A stretch of 27,633 bases of DNA from an uncultured Lachnospiraceae bacterium (GTDB lineage Bacteria; Bacillota; Clostridia; Lachnospirales; Lachnospiraceae). The notes beneath the pieces are model-generated. The model was given only the letters and a program-made list of their open reading frames with translations. It had not been told where the DNA came from and made no database searches. Numbering within the stretch: position 1 is the first letter of the stretch; every line of letters begins with the position of its first letter. The position numbers were made by a program, and so were the translations under genes. The stretch is from assembly GCA_910576895.1 (NCBI GenBank), contig CAJTJZ010000016.1:39854-67486 (forward strand). Reading direction: 5' to 3'. Below are positions 8,849-16,873 of the stretch, in pieces.

Positions 8849-9550
8849 TTAATCCCTATCGTTTCTATTTGCAATTAAAATTAATCGCAGAAGTTGTAAA
8901 ATGGCAGATGCTGCTCCGGCAACATAAGTCATAGCTGCTGCTCCTAATACTTTTTTCATACCTTTTACTTCTTGTCCCGCTAACATTCCAGAAGTTTCCA
9001 AAATCTTAGCTGCCCGAGAAGAAGCATTAAATTCTACAGGAAGTGTTACAATTTGAAATAATACTGCTAGTGTAAAGGCAAAAATACCAATTTTTACTAA
9101 AACAGAAGAACCACCACCAAGAAAAAGACCTACTACAATTAAGGGCCATGAAATTGCAGAACCAAAATTTGCTGCAGGTACAAGTGTACTACGAATCGAT
9201 AATGGTATATATCCCTTATCATGCTGTATGGCATGACCACATTCATGTGCAGCAACTCCTATAGCTGCTACAGAACTTGCGTTATATACAGGATCTGATA
9301 ATCGAAGCACTTTGGAAGAAGGATCATAATGATCCGTTAAATTTCCAGAAATATGTTCTACTCTAACATCATGAATGCCCTGCATTTGCAAAATATGCTC
9401 TGCTGCTGTCTTTCCTGTAATTCCAGATAAGCTGTGAACCTGAGAGTATTTAGCAAATGTTGATTTTACAAGTCCAGAAGCTAACATAGAAAGCACAACG
9501 CCAATTAATACAAGAATATAGGTTGGATCAAAATAATATCCATATGGCAT
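8849..9550 (-). CDS. YugP-type membrane zinc metallopeptidase
   Basis: A 233-residue integral membrane protein of the neutral zinc metallopeptidase family typified by B. subtilis YugP; the substrate is not known. A membrane helix (about 10-28) is followed by a soluble stretch with HECGH (H102, E103, H106; the HExxH zinc site), two or more hydrophobic helices at about 130-172, and E173 in LPVEFNASSRA, the probable third zinc ligand. A further hydrophobic segment (about 202-226) ends the protein. The ATG at 9550 has GGGAG at good spacing. It is inserted between fmt and rsmB, which are adjacent in B. subtilis. I leave the symbol blank because the assignment is by family resemblance. Confidence 0.88.
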   Translation of the reverse strand: MPYGYYFDPTYILVLIGVVLSMLASGLVKSTFAKYSQVHSLSGITGKTAAEHILQMQGIHDVRVEHISGNLTDHYDPSSKVLRLSDPVYNASSVAAIGVAAHECGHAIQHDKGYIPLSIRSTLVPAANFGSAISWPLIVVGLFLGGGSSVLVKIGIFAFTLAVLFQIVTLPVEFNASSRAAKILETSGMLAGQEVKGMKKVLGAAAMTYVAGAASAILQLLRLILIANRNDRD

Positions 9551-9581
9551 AAAAAATCTCCCTTCCTTTCCTGAAATCCTT

Positions 9582-10517
9582 TTATAATATCATTCCTTTT
9601 AGGAGATGATAACCTCTTAAAAATGAAGCAGCATCCATTCGCTTTTTTCCTTCTAGCTGCACTTCTTTTACAACAAGAATACCATCCCCTGTTTGAATAT
9701 CAAAACAATCCTTTTTTACCTCAAGAATTGTTCCCGGTTGTTTTCTTTCTTCTTCCCTTTGTTCTTTTTTAACTTCCGCTTCCCAAATTTTTAATGTTTT
9801 TTTATTCCAAATGGTATATGCACTTGGCCATGGATTTAATCCACGAATCAAACGTTCAATTTCTTCCGCTGACTTAGAAAAATCAATGTTTCCAAGTTCT
9901 TTTGTCAACATACCTGCATAACATGACAAAGAATCTTCTTGTTTATGTGGTGTTATTGTTCCTAACTCTAACCCCTCTAATGTCTTTAAAAGCAAATCTG
10001 CTCCTATGGTAGAAAGCTTATCATGAAGGCTTCCTGCTGTTTCTTTTTCATCAAGTATTACTTTTTGCGATAGCAGCATATCTCCTGTATCAATTCCTGC
10101 ATCCATCTGCATAATTGTTACACCACTTTCCTTATCTCCATGAAGGATTGCATACTGTATCGGTGCTGCTCCCCGCCATCTTGGAAGAAGGGATGCATGA
10201 ACATTAATGCATCCATACTTTGGTATATCTAAAAAAACCTGTGGAAGAATTTGTCCAAATGCTACAACAATAATTGCATCAGGTTTGATATCTTTTATTT
10301 GTTCTATAAAACTATCTTCTTTTACTTTTTTAGGCTGATAAATAGTAAGCCCATAAGCTATGGCACATTCTTTTACTGGTGAAAACTGCATTCTTTTTCC
10401 TCTGCCCTTTGGTTTATCTGGCTGTGTTACAACAGCACATATTTCATGACCTGCTTCTTTTAAGGCACGAAGCACTGGAACAGAAAAATCAGGTGTTCCC
10501 ATAAATACTATTTTCAT
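9582..10517 (-). CDS. fmt: Methionyl-tRNA formyltransferase
   Basis: Formylates the initiator Met-tRNA using 10-formyl-tetrahydrofolate. The 311-residue protein has an N-terminal Rossmann domain beginning MKIVFMGTPDFSVPVL, the catalytic segment INVHASLLPRWRGAAP (N105, H107) and MDAGIDTGDML (138-148). The C-terminal OB-fold domain has the expected GLNPWPSAYT motif. The nearest good purine run upstream of the ATG at 10517 is about 15 nt away, so initiation may rely partly on coupling with def, 31 bp upstream. The def-fmt pair is functionally linked: formyl group added, later removed. Confidence 0.96.
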   Translation of the reverse strand: MKIVFMGTPDFSVPVLRALKEAGHEICAVVTQPDKPKGRGKRMQFSPVKECAIAYGLTIYQPKKVKEDSFIEQIKDIKPDAIIVVAFGQILPQVFLDIPKYGCINVHASLLPRWRGAAPIQYAILHGDKESGVTIMQMDAGIDTGDMLLSQKVILDEKETAGSLHDKLSTIGADLLLKTLEGLELGTITPHKQEDSLSCYAGMLTKELGNIDFSKSAEEIERLIRGLNPWPSAYTIWNKKTLKIWEAEVKKEQREEERKQPGTILEVKKDCFDIQTGDGILVVKEVQLEGKKRMDAASFLRGYHLLKGMIL

Positions 10518-10548
10518 ATTTTATATCTATTTTCCTTTCCTTTTTCTT

Positions 10549-11034
10549 TTATTCTTCTTCCTCTAATTCCGAATTATCATACAATCTTCCTTCTACAAGT
10601 TCTACATAAAGATGTCCATCTAAATGATCAATTTCATGTAATAAAGCTCTTGCAAGAAGTTCTTCTCCCTCTATAATCACTTCCTCCATATCCTCATTCC
10701 ATGCTTTTACTTTCGCATAATTTGGTCTTGTTACTTGTCCACTTTTTCCCGGAACACTTAAACATCCTTCAAAACTTGTCTGTTCTCCATTTGTTTCTAA
10801 AACTTCTGGATTAATCATAACAATTGGCTGATTTCCCTCTTGTGATACATCTACAACAGCAATTCTCTTTAAAATTCCTACTTGTGGTGCTGCAAGTCCA
10901 ACACCATTTGCTTCATACATTGTATCAAACATATCATCAATTAATGTTTTTATTCGCCTTGTTACATCCTTTACCTCCTTACATTCTTTTTCTAAAATAG
11001 GATCTCCCATAGTTCTAATTTTTCTGATAGCCAT
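10549..11034 (-). CDS. def: Peptide deformylase
   Basis: Fe/Zn-dependent hydrolase that removes the N-formyl group from nascent proteins. All three family motifs are present: GVGLAAPQVG (44-53), EGCLSVPG (89-96, metal ligand C91) and HEIDHLDG (133-140; metal ligands H133, H137; general base E134). The 161-residue length is normal for the bacterial type, with an acidic tail. The ATG at 11034 is preceded by AAGGAGA. It sits between priA and fmt, the usual Firmicutes order. Confidence 0.97.
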   Translation of the reverse strand: MAIRKIRTMGDPILEKECKEVKDVTRRIKTLIDDMFDTMYEANGVGLAAPQVGILKRIAVVDVSQEGNQPIVMINPEVLETNGEQTSFEGCLSVPGKSGQVTRPNYAKVKAWNEDMEEVIIEGEELLARALLHEIDHLDGHLYVELVEGRLYDNSELEEEE

Positions 11035-11081
11035 TTATTTTTCTTCTCCTTTCTTATTTCTATCTTTCTTCTATTTTTGTT

Positions 11082-13331
11082 CTAATACCCATTCATTGGA
11101 TTTAGATCAAACTGAATGGTCACTTTTTTTAATTCTTCCTGATTAGAAATTAAAAATTCCAGATAATTTTTTGCCTGTTTCAGTTGTTCTTTTTTTATAC
11201 TTTTAATATAAATTACTTGACGAAATATATCATTTACTTTTGAGAGTGATGCTTTTGATGGTCCAAGGCAAAAAAGTTCTGTTTTTCGTTCTGGAAATTT
11301 GCTTCTTACTGCATTTGCTAAAAATTGTGCTGCATTTACTGCAAGTAATTCTGTTTCTGACATAATAAGAAGTACAAAAAGGGAAGCAATCGGCGGATAA
11401 GCGAGCAATTGTCGAAAGGATAATTCCTGCTTAATAAACCCCTCATAATCCTGTGCTGCTGCCCTCGTAATACAATATTCTTCTGGATGATATGTCTGAA
11501 TAATCACTTCACCTAATCTATCTCCACGTCCAGCTCGTCCTGCTGCCTGACAAAGAAGCTGAAAAGTACGTTCTGATGCTCGAAAATCATTTGCATACAT
11601 TGACATATCTGCTGCTAAAATTCCCACAAGTGTCACTTCTTTAAAATCATGCCCTTTTACAATCATCTGTGTTCCAATTAAAATATCTGCCTCATGATTT
11701 GCAAATGCAGATAGAATTTTTTCATGCATTCCCTTCTTTGCTGTTGTATCTGTATCCATCCGCAGCACTGTTACGGATGGAAATAACTTTTTCACCATTT
11801 CCTCTACTTGCTGCGTTCCAATTCCAAAAGTCCCAATATAATGAGAACCACATTTTGGACAAGCATCTATTATCTCTATTTGATAACCACAATAATGACA
11901 TAAAAGTTTTCCTTTTTTATATGGAATCTGATGATATTTTAAAGAAATATCACAATGCGGACAAGTCATGACATAACCACATTCTCTGCAAGAAACAAAC
12001 CCTGCATAACCACGCCGATTTAAAAATAACATAATCTGTTCTTTTTTTTGCAGTCTATCTTGTATCAGTTCCTGTAAATGCCTGCTAAAAATAGAATAAT
12101 TTTTTGCTTTAAATTCTTCACGTAAATCTTCTATATATACTTTTGGAAGCTGTGCTGCCTTCGCTCGTTTCTTTAATGTTAATAAAGTATATTCTCCTAT
12201 TTGTGCCCGATACCAGCTTTCTATCGATGGTGTTGCTGACCCCAATAAAACACTTGCCCCACAATAGCTTGCACGTTCTATTGCTGTTTCTCTCGCATGA
12301 TATTTTGGTGTCTGTTCACTTTTATAAGAATTCTCATGCTCCTCATCCATAATAATGAGTCCAAGATGTTCAAATGGCGTAAATAATGCAGAACGTGGTC
12401 CAATCATAATATCAATATCTCCCCGCTTTGCACGAAGATATTGATCATAGCGTTCTCCTTTTGACATTCTGGAATTTAATATAGAAATCCTATCTCCAAA
12501 TCTGTGATAAAACCGTTTTACTGTCTGATAAGTCAAGGCTATTTCTGGTATTAGCATAATCACTTGCTTTCCTGCAGCAATGACTTGTTCAATTACTGCA
12601 AGATATACCTCTGTTTTTCCACTTCCAGTAACTCCAAACAATAAATAAGTCTTTTTTATTCCCTGCCAAAAATCTTCACAAATTTTTCTTACTGCTATGG
12701 TTTGTTCTTTATTTAAAACAATGTCTATTTCTTTCTTTTTTTGCTGTTTAATTGGATTTCGATAATAAGTTTCTGTCTCTATTGTAATAATTTTATGCTC
12801 CACAAACCATTTTAATGTTGCCTGCGAAATATTTAACTTCTGTGTTACTAAACGGTAATCAAGTACTTGTTCCTCTAGAAGTTCCAATAAAAGCCGCACT
12901 CTTGCTGTATTCTTCTTTCGTTTAAACTCCTCTAATAAAAACATTGCCTGTTTTTGTTCCATAATAAGATGAAGGCTTTTCTTTTCTTGCATTTTCATCG
13001 CCTGTTTTACTGGAATCACTGTCTTTAATGCTTCATTCATTGTAGAACCATACGTATCTCTTATCCACCATGCCAAACGAATGAGTTCGCTTTCAATCAC
13101 CGTAGAATTAGGAATCACTTCTTTAATTTTTTTTATTCTTTCTGGCTCTATTTTTGGTTCTTTGGAAATATCAATAATACATCCCTTTACTTCTCGTTTT
13201 CCTTTTCCAAATGGCACAATTACTTGTGCACCAATCATAGCCAAATGCTCCAATTCTTCTGGAATTTCATATTGATAACTCCTATCTAGCTTTTCAAGCG
13301 AAAGGTCTACAATAATATCTGCGTATTTCAA
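11082..13331 (-). CDS. priA: Primosomal protein N' (replication restart helicase PriA)
   Basis: A 3'-5' superfamily 2 helicase that reloads the replisome at collapsed forks. The 749-residue protein has the N-terminal DNA-binding domains (about 1-200), Walker A GVTGSGKT (233-240), DEEH (329-332), and a Cys-rich insert with zinc-binding pairs between C448 and C494, followed by the second RecA-like domain. The start appears to be TTG at 13331: the first residues (MKYADIIVDLSLEKLDRSY) match the PriA N-terminus, an in-frame TAA lies just upstream, and the next in-frame ATG is 31 codons in. Initiation context is odd: AAGGA abuts the TTG and GGAG lies 13 nt upstream. First gene of the unit after the promoter at 13375-13403. 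Confidence 0.95.
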   Translation of the reverse strand: MKYADIIVDLSLEKLDRSYQYEIPEELEHLAMIGAQVIVPFGKGKREVKGCIIDISKEPKIEPERIKKIKEVIPNSTVIESELIRLAWWIRDTYGSTMNEALKTVIPVKQAMKMQEKKSLHLIMEQKQAMFLLEEFKRKKNTARVRLLLELLEEQVLDYRLVTQKLNISQATLKWFVEHKIITIETETYYRNPIKQQKKKEIDIVLNKEQTIAVRKICEDFWQGIKKTYLLFGVTGSGKTEVYLAVIEQVIAAGKQVIMLIPEIALTYQTVKRFYHRFGDRISILNSRMSKGERYDQYLRAKRGDIDIMIGPRSALFTPFEHLGLIIMDEEHENSYKSEQTPKYHARETAIERASYCGASVLLGSATPSIESWYRAQIGEYTLLTLKKRAKAAQLPKVYIEDLREEFKAKNYSIFSRHLQELIQDRLQKKEQIMLFLNRRGYAGFVSCRECGYVMTCPHCDISLKYHQIPYKKGKLLCHYCGYQIEIIDACPKCGSHYIGTFGIGTQQVEEMVKKLFPSVTVLRMDTDTTAKKGMHEKILSAFANHEADILIGTQMIVKGHDFKEVTLVGILAADMSMYANDFRASERTFQLLCQAAGRAGRGDRLGEVIIQTYHPEEYCITRAAAQDYEGFIKQELSFRQLLAYPPIASLFVLLIMSETELLAVNAAQFLANAVRSKFPERKTELFCLGPSKASLSKVNDIFRQVIYIKSIKKEQLKQAKNYLEFLISNQEELKKVTIQFDLNPMNGY

Positions 13332-13374
13332 TCCTTTTTATAATCTCCATTTCTGTGTAAAATATATACGGACT

Positions 13375-13403
13375 ATTATACTTTATCTTATCATGGTTTT
13401 CAA
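13375..13403 (-). promoter_or_regulatory. Sigma-A-type promoter for the priA operon
   Basis: On the minus strand, TTGAAA (13398-13403), a 17-nt spacer and TATAAT (13375-13380). This is 5/6 and 6/6 to consensus at ideal spacing. It lies between the cpsD terminator and priA, so priA, def, fmt and followers have their own start. Transcription would begin near 13368, giving a leader of about 36 nt before the TTG codon. Confidence 0.82.
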
Positions 13404-13426
13404 GAAAAATTACTTTTCCTGAATAG

Positions 13427-13465
13427 AAAAAGCCTGAAAGCCAAAACATTTGTTTTTACTTTCAG
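13427..13465 (-). terminator. Rho-independent terminator after cpsD
   Basis: Minus-strand stem CTGAAAG/CTTTCAG (13459-13465 with 13434-13440), extended inside by AAAAC/GTTTT (13452-13456 with 13443-13447) around a 4-nt loop, then GC and a run of T (13427-13431). It closes the phosphatase-adaptor-kinase operon about 20 bp after the cpsD stop. Confidence 0.8.
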
Positions 13466-13485
13466 ACCCTTTCATTTCTTCTTTT

Positions 13486-14247
13486 TTATTTCTTTTTTTC
13501 TGATTCATGTCCATATTCGCCATAAGTTCCATAATATTTGCCATAGTATTTACCATAATATTTACCGTAATACTTACCATAGTATTTACCATAATAATGT
13601 CCATAATATTTACTTCCGCCAATTGGAACTTTATTTAAAATAGCACCTAAAATCTTGCAATTGCTCTTTTCTAACTGTGACTTTACATGTTGTGCAAAGT
13701 GGTAACTAATTTCACCAGCAGACACTACCATAATTGCCCCATCACTGACTTTTGAAATAATTGCAGCATCAATAACAGAACCTAATGGTGGTGCATCAAT
13801 AATAACATAATCATATTCTAAACGAAGCTGATCTAACATATCTGTAAAATATTGTCCACCCAATATCTCTGTTGGATTTGGTGCATAAGGACCGGAAAAA
13901 ATAATATCCATATTTTCAATATCTGTTTCACAAATAACATGGTCTAATGGAGATTGCCCTGTTAAATAATGACTTAAACCTTCCTTTACTACACCAACTT
14001 TATAACGTCCAACTAATACAGATTTACGAAGATCGGCATCAATTAAAATTGTTTGATATCCATTACTTGCCATAGAATGTGCTAATTCAAATGCAACCGT
14101 TGTTTTGCCCTCATTTGGCATACAACTTGTCAATGCAATTACTTTGACATTATCACCGCAAAAAAGAATATTAGTTCTTAAAGATTTATATGCCTCGTTC
14201 ATACGGTAATCTAGTTCTTTTCGTTTTTCAAAAGTGATTTTTTGCAT
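13486..14247 (-). CDS. CpsD/YwqD-type bacterial tyrosine kinase
   Basis: Cytosolic BY-kinase that autophosphorylates a C-terminal tyrosine cluster when bound to its membrane adaptor, usually to control capsule or exopolysaccharide assembly. In 253 residues: EAYKSLRTNI (18-27, oligomerization motif), Walker A PNEGKTT (44-50), Walker A' ILIDADLRKS (67-76) and Walker B VIIDAPP (148-154). The tail (214-245) is seven consecutive YYGx units (YYGH, five YYGK, YYGT) plus YGEYG: 16 tyrosines in 32 residues. At the DNA level the units are 12 nt, but third codon positions vary (TAT/TAC, GGT/GGC/GGA), so this is not a fresh slippage product. The ATG at 14247 follows a GGGGT site. Last gene of the operon, 61 bp after the adaptor gene. 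Confidence 0.93.
   Translation of the reverse strand: MQKITFEKRKELDYRMNEAYKSLRTNILFCGDNVKVIALTSCMPNEGKTTVAFELAHSMASNGYQTILIDADLRKSVLVGRYKVGVVKEGLSHYLTGQSPLDHVICETDIENMDIIFSGPYAPNPTEILGGQYFTDMLDQLRLEYDYVIIDAPPLGSVIDAAIISKVSDGAIMVVSAGEISYHFAQHVKSQLEKSNCKILGAILNKVPIGGSKYYGHYYGKYYGKYYGKYYGKYYGKYYGTYGEYGHESEKKK
13527..13609 (-). repeat. 12-nt coding repeats encoding YYGx units in cpsD
   Basis: Seven in-frame 12-nt units encode YYGH, YYGK x5 and YYGT. Units differ at synonymous third positions. The repeat forms the tyrosine cluster of the kinase. Confidence 0.85.
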
Positions 14248-14308
14248 TTTATTCTACCCCATTTCTGCAAATTGTCTATGATTCTTGCTTTGGAATTGTT
14301 TCTTTCTT

Positions 14309-15085
14309 TTATTTCTTTGTAGAAGAACGTTTTTTTCTTGATTTCTTACTTTGACTTCTTTTTCCTGATTTAGAAGAATGTTCCTCTGCTAATGGAATTG
14401 TACCAAGTGTATTTAAGCCAAGATATTTCTCCAAATCCTCACTTGATTTAATGGTATCATCCATAAGATAAGTAACAACAATAATAAATGCTGCAAGAAA
14501 TGCACCTGCAATCAATCCCAATGCAATATTTCTAATAAAATGAGAACTTTCACTTAAAACACCATCTACACCATCATCAACAATATTTGGCTCAGAATTT
14601 CCCATAACATCTGCAATTCTTTTTTTACCAACTCGAATTAAATTATTTACAATTCTTTTTGACAATTCTGGATCTTGTGTTGTTACAGAAACTTGTAAAA
14701 TTCGTGTATTATCAGGATTCTCTATCCCAATCATTCCAGAATTTATAATTTCTTCATAAGTCATATCCAGTTCCAGATTGTCTGCCACCTGCTCAATGAC
14801 TGGACGGCTCTCTAATAATACCATATAATCTTTTGTCAACTGAGAACCAATCTGCAAAGCAGATATATTATCTAAAAGTGAAGAAGCAAGTCCCGATCCA
14901 GAATTACCTATAATATATAAATCTGCTGTTGATGTATAAGTTGGTACATAAGTCATTCTAGTAACAAATCCAGCAATACCACCAACAAGAATCCCTGATA
15001 ATATTAATATCCATAGTCTGCTTAATAATAATCCCGCAATCTCACGCAGGTCAATTTCAATTTCCTGATCATCCTGCTGCATCAT
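14309..15085 (-). CDS. Wzz/CpsC-like polysaccharide co-polymerase and kinase adaptor
   Basis: Membrane partner that activates the tyrosine kinase and, in capsule systems, tunes chain length. The 258-residue protein has the Wzz layout: a short cytosolic start (EIEIDLREIAGLLLSRLW), helix 1 at about 23-42, an extracellular loop of about 140 residues (TSTADLYI near its start, DNTRILQVSVTTQDPELSKRI in the middle), helix 2 at about 186-207, and a cytosolic C-terminus. The tail (236-258) is almost only Ser, Lys and Arg, more basic than usual and placed where the kinase docks (inference). Separate adaptor and kinase genes are the Firmicutes arrangement. ATG at 15085 with AAGGATGAG; the next codon is also ATG. 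Confidence 0.9.
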   Translation of the reverse strand: MMQQDDQEIEIDLREIAGLLLSRLWILILSGILVGGIAGFVTRMTYVPTYTSTADLYIIGNSGSGLASSLLDNISALQIGSQLTKDYMVLLESRPVIEQVADNLELDMTYEEIINSGMIGIENPDNTRILQVSVTTQDPELSKRIVNNLIRVGKKRIADVMGNSEPNIVDDGVDGVLSESSHFIRNIALGLIAGAFLAAFIIVVTYLMDDTIKSSEDLEKYLGLNTLGTIPLAEEHSSKSGKRSQSKKSRKKRSSTKK

Positions 15086-15120
15086 CTCATCCTTTCCTGT
15101 ATTATTTTCCCTATTTTAAC

Positions 15121-15167
15121 ATTAAATAAATAATAGCATTACTAAAAACTATAATTATTTATTTAAT
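15121..15167 (-). repeat. AT-only 14-bp inverted repeat across the cpsB stop
   Basis: Perfect arms 15121-15134 (ATTAAATAAATAAT) and 15154-15167, with a 19-nt loop. The downstream-coordinate arm contains the phosphatase stop codon (15163-15165). The transcript could form an all A-U hairpin 35 nt before the adaptor ATG. There is no following T tract, so it is unlikely to be an ordinary terminator; it could be an RNA stability or processing element (inference). Confidence 0.75.
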
Positions 15168-16821
15168 CAATATCTTCCCCTGCAAGCATTTTTGCAGGAT
15201 TATCCCACATAATTCTTTCTATCATTTCATCATCACAAAGCCTTAATAATTCTTTCCATGCTTTTTTAAATTTCGGATTTCGGCTTTTATCATCATGACT
15301 GTCACTGCCTATAATATCAATCCAACCATCGGCCATCAGCTTACGCTGTTTATAAATCCTAGTAGAAACATTACTTCCCATAAGGCTTGTAATATTCATT
15401 TGATAATATACACCCATATCATGAATTTCTTCCAAACGATCAGTTTTTGCAATTAATGCCGGATAACGCTCAATATGTGCTAATACAGGGGCAACACCTA
15501 ACATAACAAGGCTTTGACAGGCTTTATGAATTGTTTTATATTCTACTTCCGGTGAAAATTCTATTAAAACATAATCTGTACCATTTAGTTTTAATGCATT
15601 TCCTTCTTCCAATGCATGGCATAGGGAATGATCATAATACAATTCTTCTCCAAGATATAACTTCATATCAGGCTTCATTTTCAAAGCTTCTTGCTTTACT
15701 TCCTCAAATACTTGAAATAATCTTTCATTATTAAATCGACTTTTTCCTCGGCGAAAATGAGGGGTAAATAGGATTGTATCAACACCATTTTCAATTTCCA
15801 TTCGTAAAAGCTTTTTTGTCATCTCCATATTCATAGAACCATCATCAACACCCGGAAGCAAATGACAATGCATATCAGATAAATGTTCTGGTTTCCATTG
15901 GGAGGAAGCACGTGGATGCGATAAATACAAAACATAGTATCTGTAGATCATTTTCCCAATATAAAATAAAATAATAAGACTACACACACTAATAATAAGC
16001 CAAGTAACTGTATGCGTTTCTTCCTTTTTTCGCTCCTCATCTAATTGGCTCCAAACTCCAAGTGGATTCTCATTATCTTCCTTAGAAAGAACATCCTTTG
16101 ATGCCTTCTTTGTCTCTATCTCTTTTTCTTTATCTTGAGATGCAACAGTAATATCTTCTGTTCCATCAATATTTTCACTACTATTTTCTTTTTTCTCAGT
16201 ATTCTCTTTTATAGAAGTATCTTTATTTCCTGAAGAATCTTCTTTTCCTGTATTCTCCTCTTTTTTTCCACCTTCTTTTTCTATATCTAGTGGTTTTTCC
16301 CCTGTGTTATCAGAATCTTCTTTACCAGAAGTTTCTTTTTTACTATCTTTTTTTTCTTCTTGTGATGTTGTCTGATTATCAACATCCTTTCTTTTATTTC
16401 CTTTATTGCGATTCTTTTTTGGTTTCTTTCCCGAACTTTCCGGCGAAGTAATATAATCAATGGAAGAACCCTGTCCTTTTTTATCTACAGTTTCTTCTTT
16501 CTTCTCTGAATCATTCTTATCTACCTTAACAAAAATTCCATTTTCAATTGCTGTTGGAAGATTTGCATCAATCATTCCAAGAAGCTCTGCACATTGCTGT
16601 TCTGATAAATCCACATCATCTTGCTGTAAGTACTGCCGCACTTGTTCTGTATATTCTGGTAACGCCTTATAAGATTCTCCATTATAAGTGTATACTTCAT
16701 AAACAGCGGAAAGAACCTGTGCTTCAGCCGATGAAATAGAACCTGCCAAAACCTTCTTAGATTGAAATACCATGAGACTGAACAAGAACAACAAGAAAAA
16801 TAGTGTACATTGCCTTCTCAC
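15163..16821 (-). CDS. Receptor-like CpsB/YwqE-family tyrosine phosphatase with secreted N-terminal domain
   Basis: The C-terminal part (about 314-552) is a PHP-fold, metal-dependent phosphotyrosine phosphatase: SDMHCHLLPGVDDGS (315-329), ILFTPHF, GEELYYD, VLAHIERYP and GSDSHDD supply the usual His/Asp metal ligands. CpsB and YwqE are normally soluble proteins of about 250 residues. This one is 552, with a signal peptide (1-27, ending LAG), a compact region at 28-100, a Lys/Glu/Asp/Ser/Asn-rich linker (101-270) without hydrophobic stretches, and one helix (271-289) followed by basic/aromatic residues. Predicted topology: N-terminal region outside, phosphatase inside. I do not recognise the 28-100 region. 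GTG start at 16821 with a strong AAGGAGGG. First gene of the operon; it presumably dephosphorylates the CpsD-like kinase. Confidence 0.9.
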   Translation of the reverse strand: MRRQCTLFFLLFLFSLMVFQSKKVLAGSISSAEAQVLSAVYEVYTYNGESYKALPEYTEQVRQYLQQDDVDLSEQQCAELLGMIDANLPTAIENGIFVKVDKNDSEKKEETVDKKGQGSSIDYITSPESSGKKPKKNRNKGNKRKDVDNQTTSQEEKKDSKKETSGKEDSDNTGEKPLDIEKEGGKKEENTGKEDSSGNKDTSIKENTEKKENSSENIDGTEDITVASQDKEKEIETKKASKDVLSKEDNENPLGVWSQLDEERKKEETHTVTWLIISVCSLIILFYIGKMIYRYYVLYLSHPRASSQWKPEHLSDMHCHLLPGVDDGSMNMEMTKKLLRMEIENGVDTILFTPHFRRGKSRFNNERLFQVFEEVKQEALKMKPDMKLYLGEELYYDHSLCHALEEGNALKLNGTDYVLIEFSPEVEYKTIHKACQSLVMLGVAPVLAHIERYPALIAKTDRLEEIHDMGVYYQMNITSLMGSNVSTRIYKQRKLMADGWIDIIGSDSHDDKSRNPKFKKAWKELLRLCDDEMIERIMWDNPAKMLAGEDID

Positions 16822-16873
16822 GGAATCCCTCCTTTTAAATGTAAAAAAATAAAATAGGTCATAGGAAAAAATT

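Noticed and set aside
13410..13622. Minus-strand ORF rich in Met/Asn overlapping the kinase tail
   Set aside because: Its repeats are the out-of-frame reading of the YYGK codons, and it runs through the terminator; the kinase frame has all family motifs.
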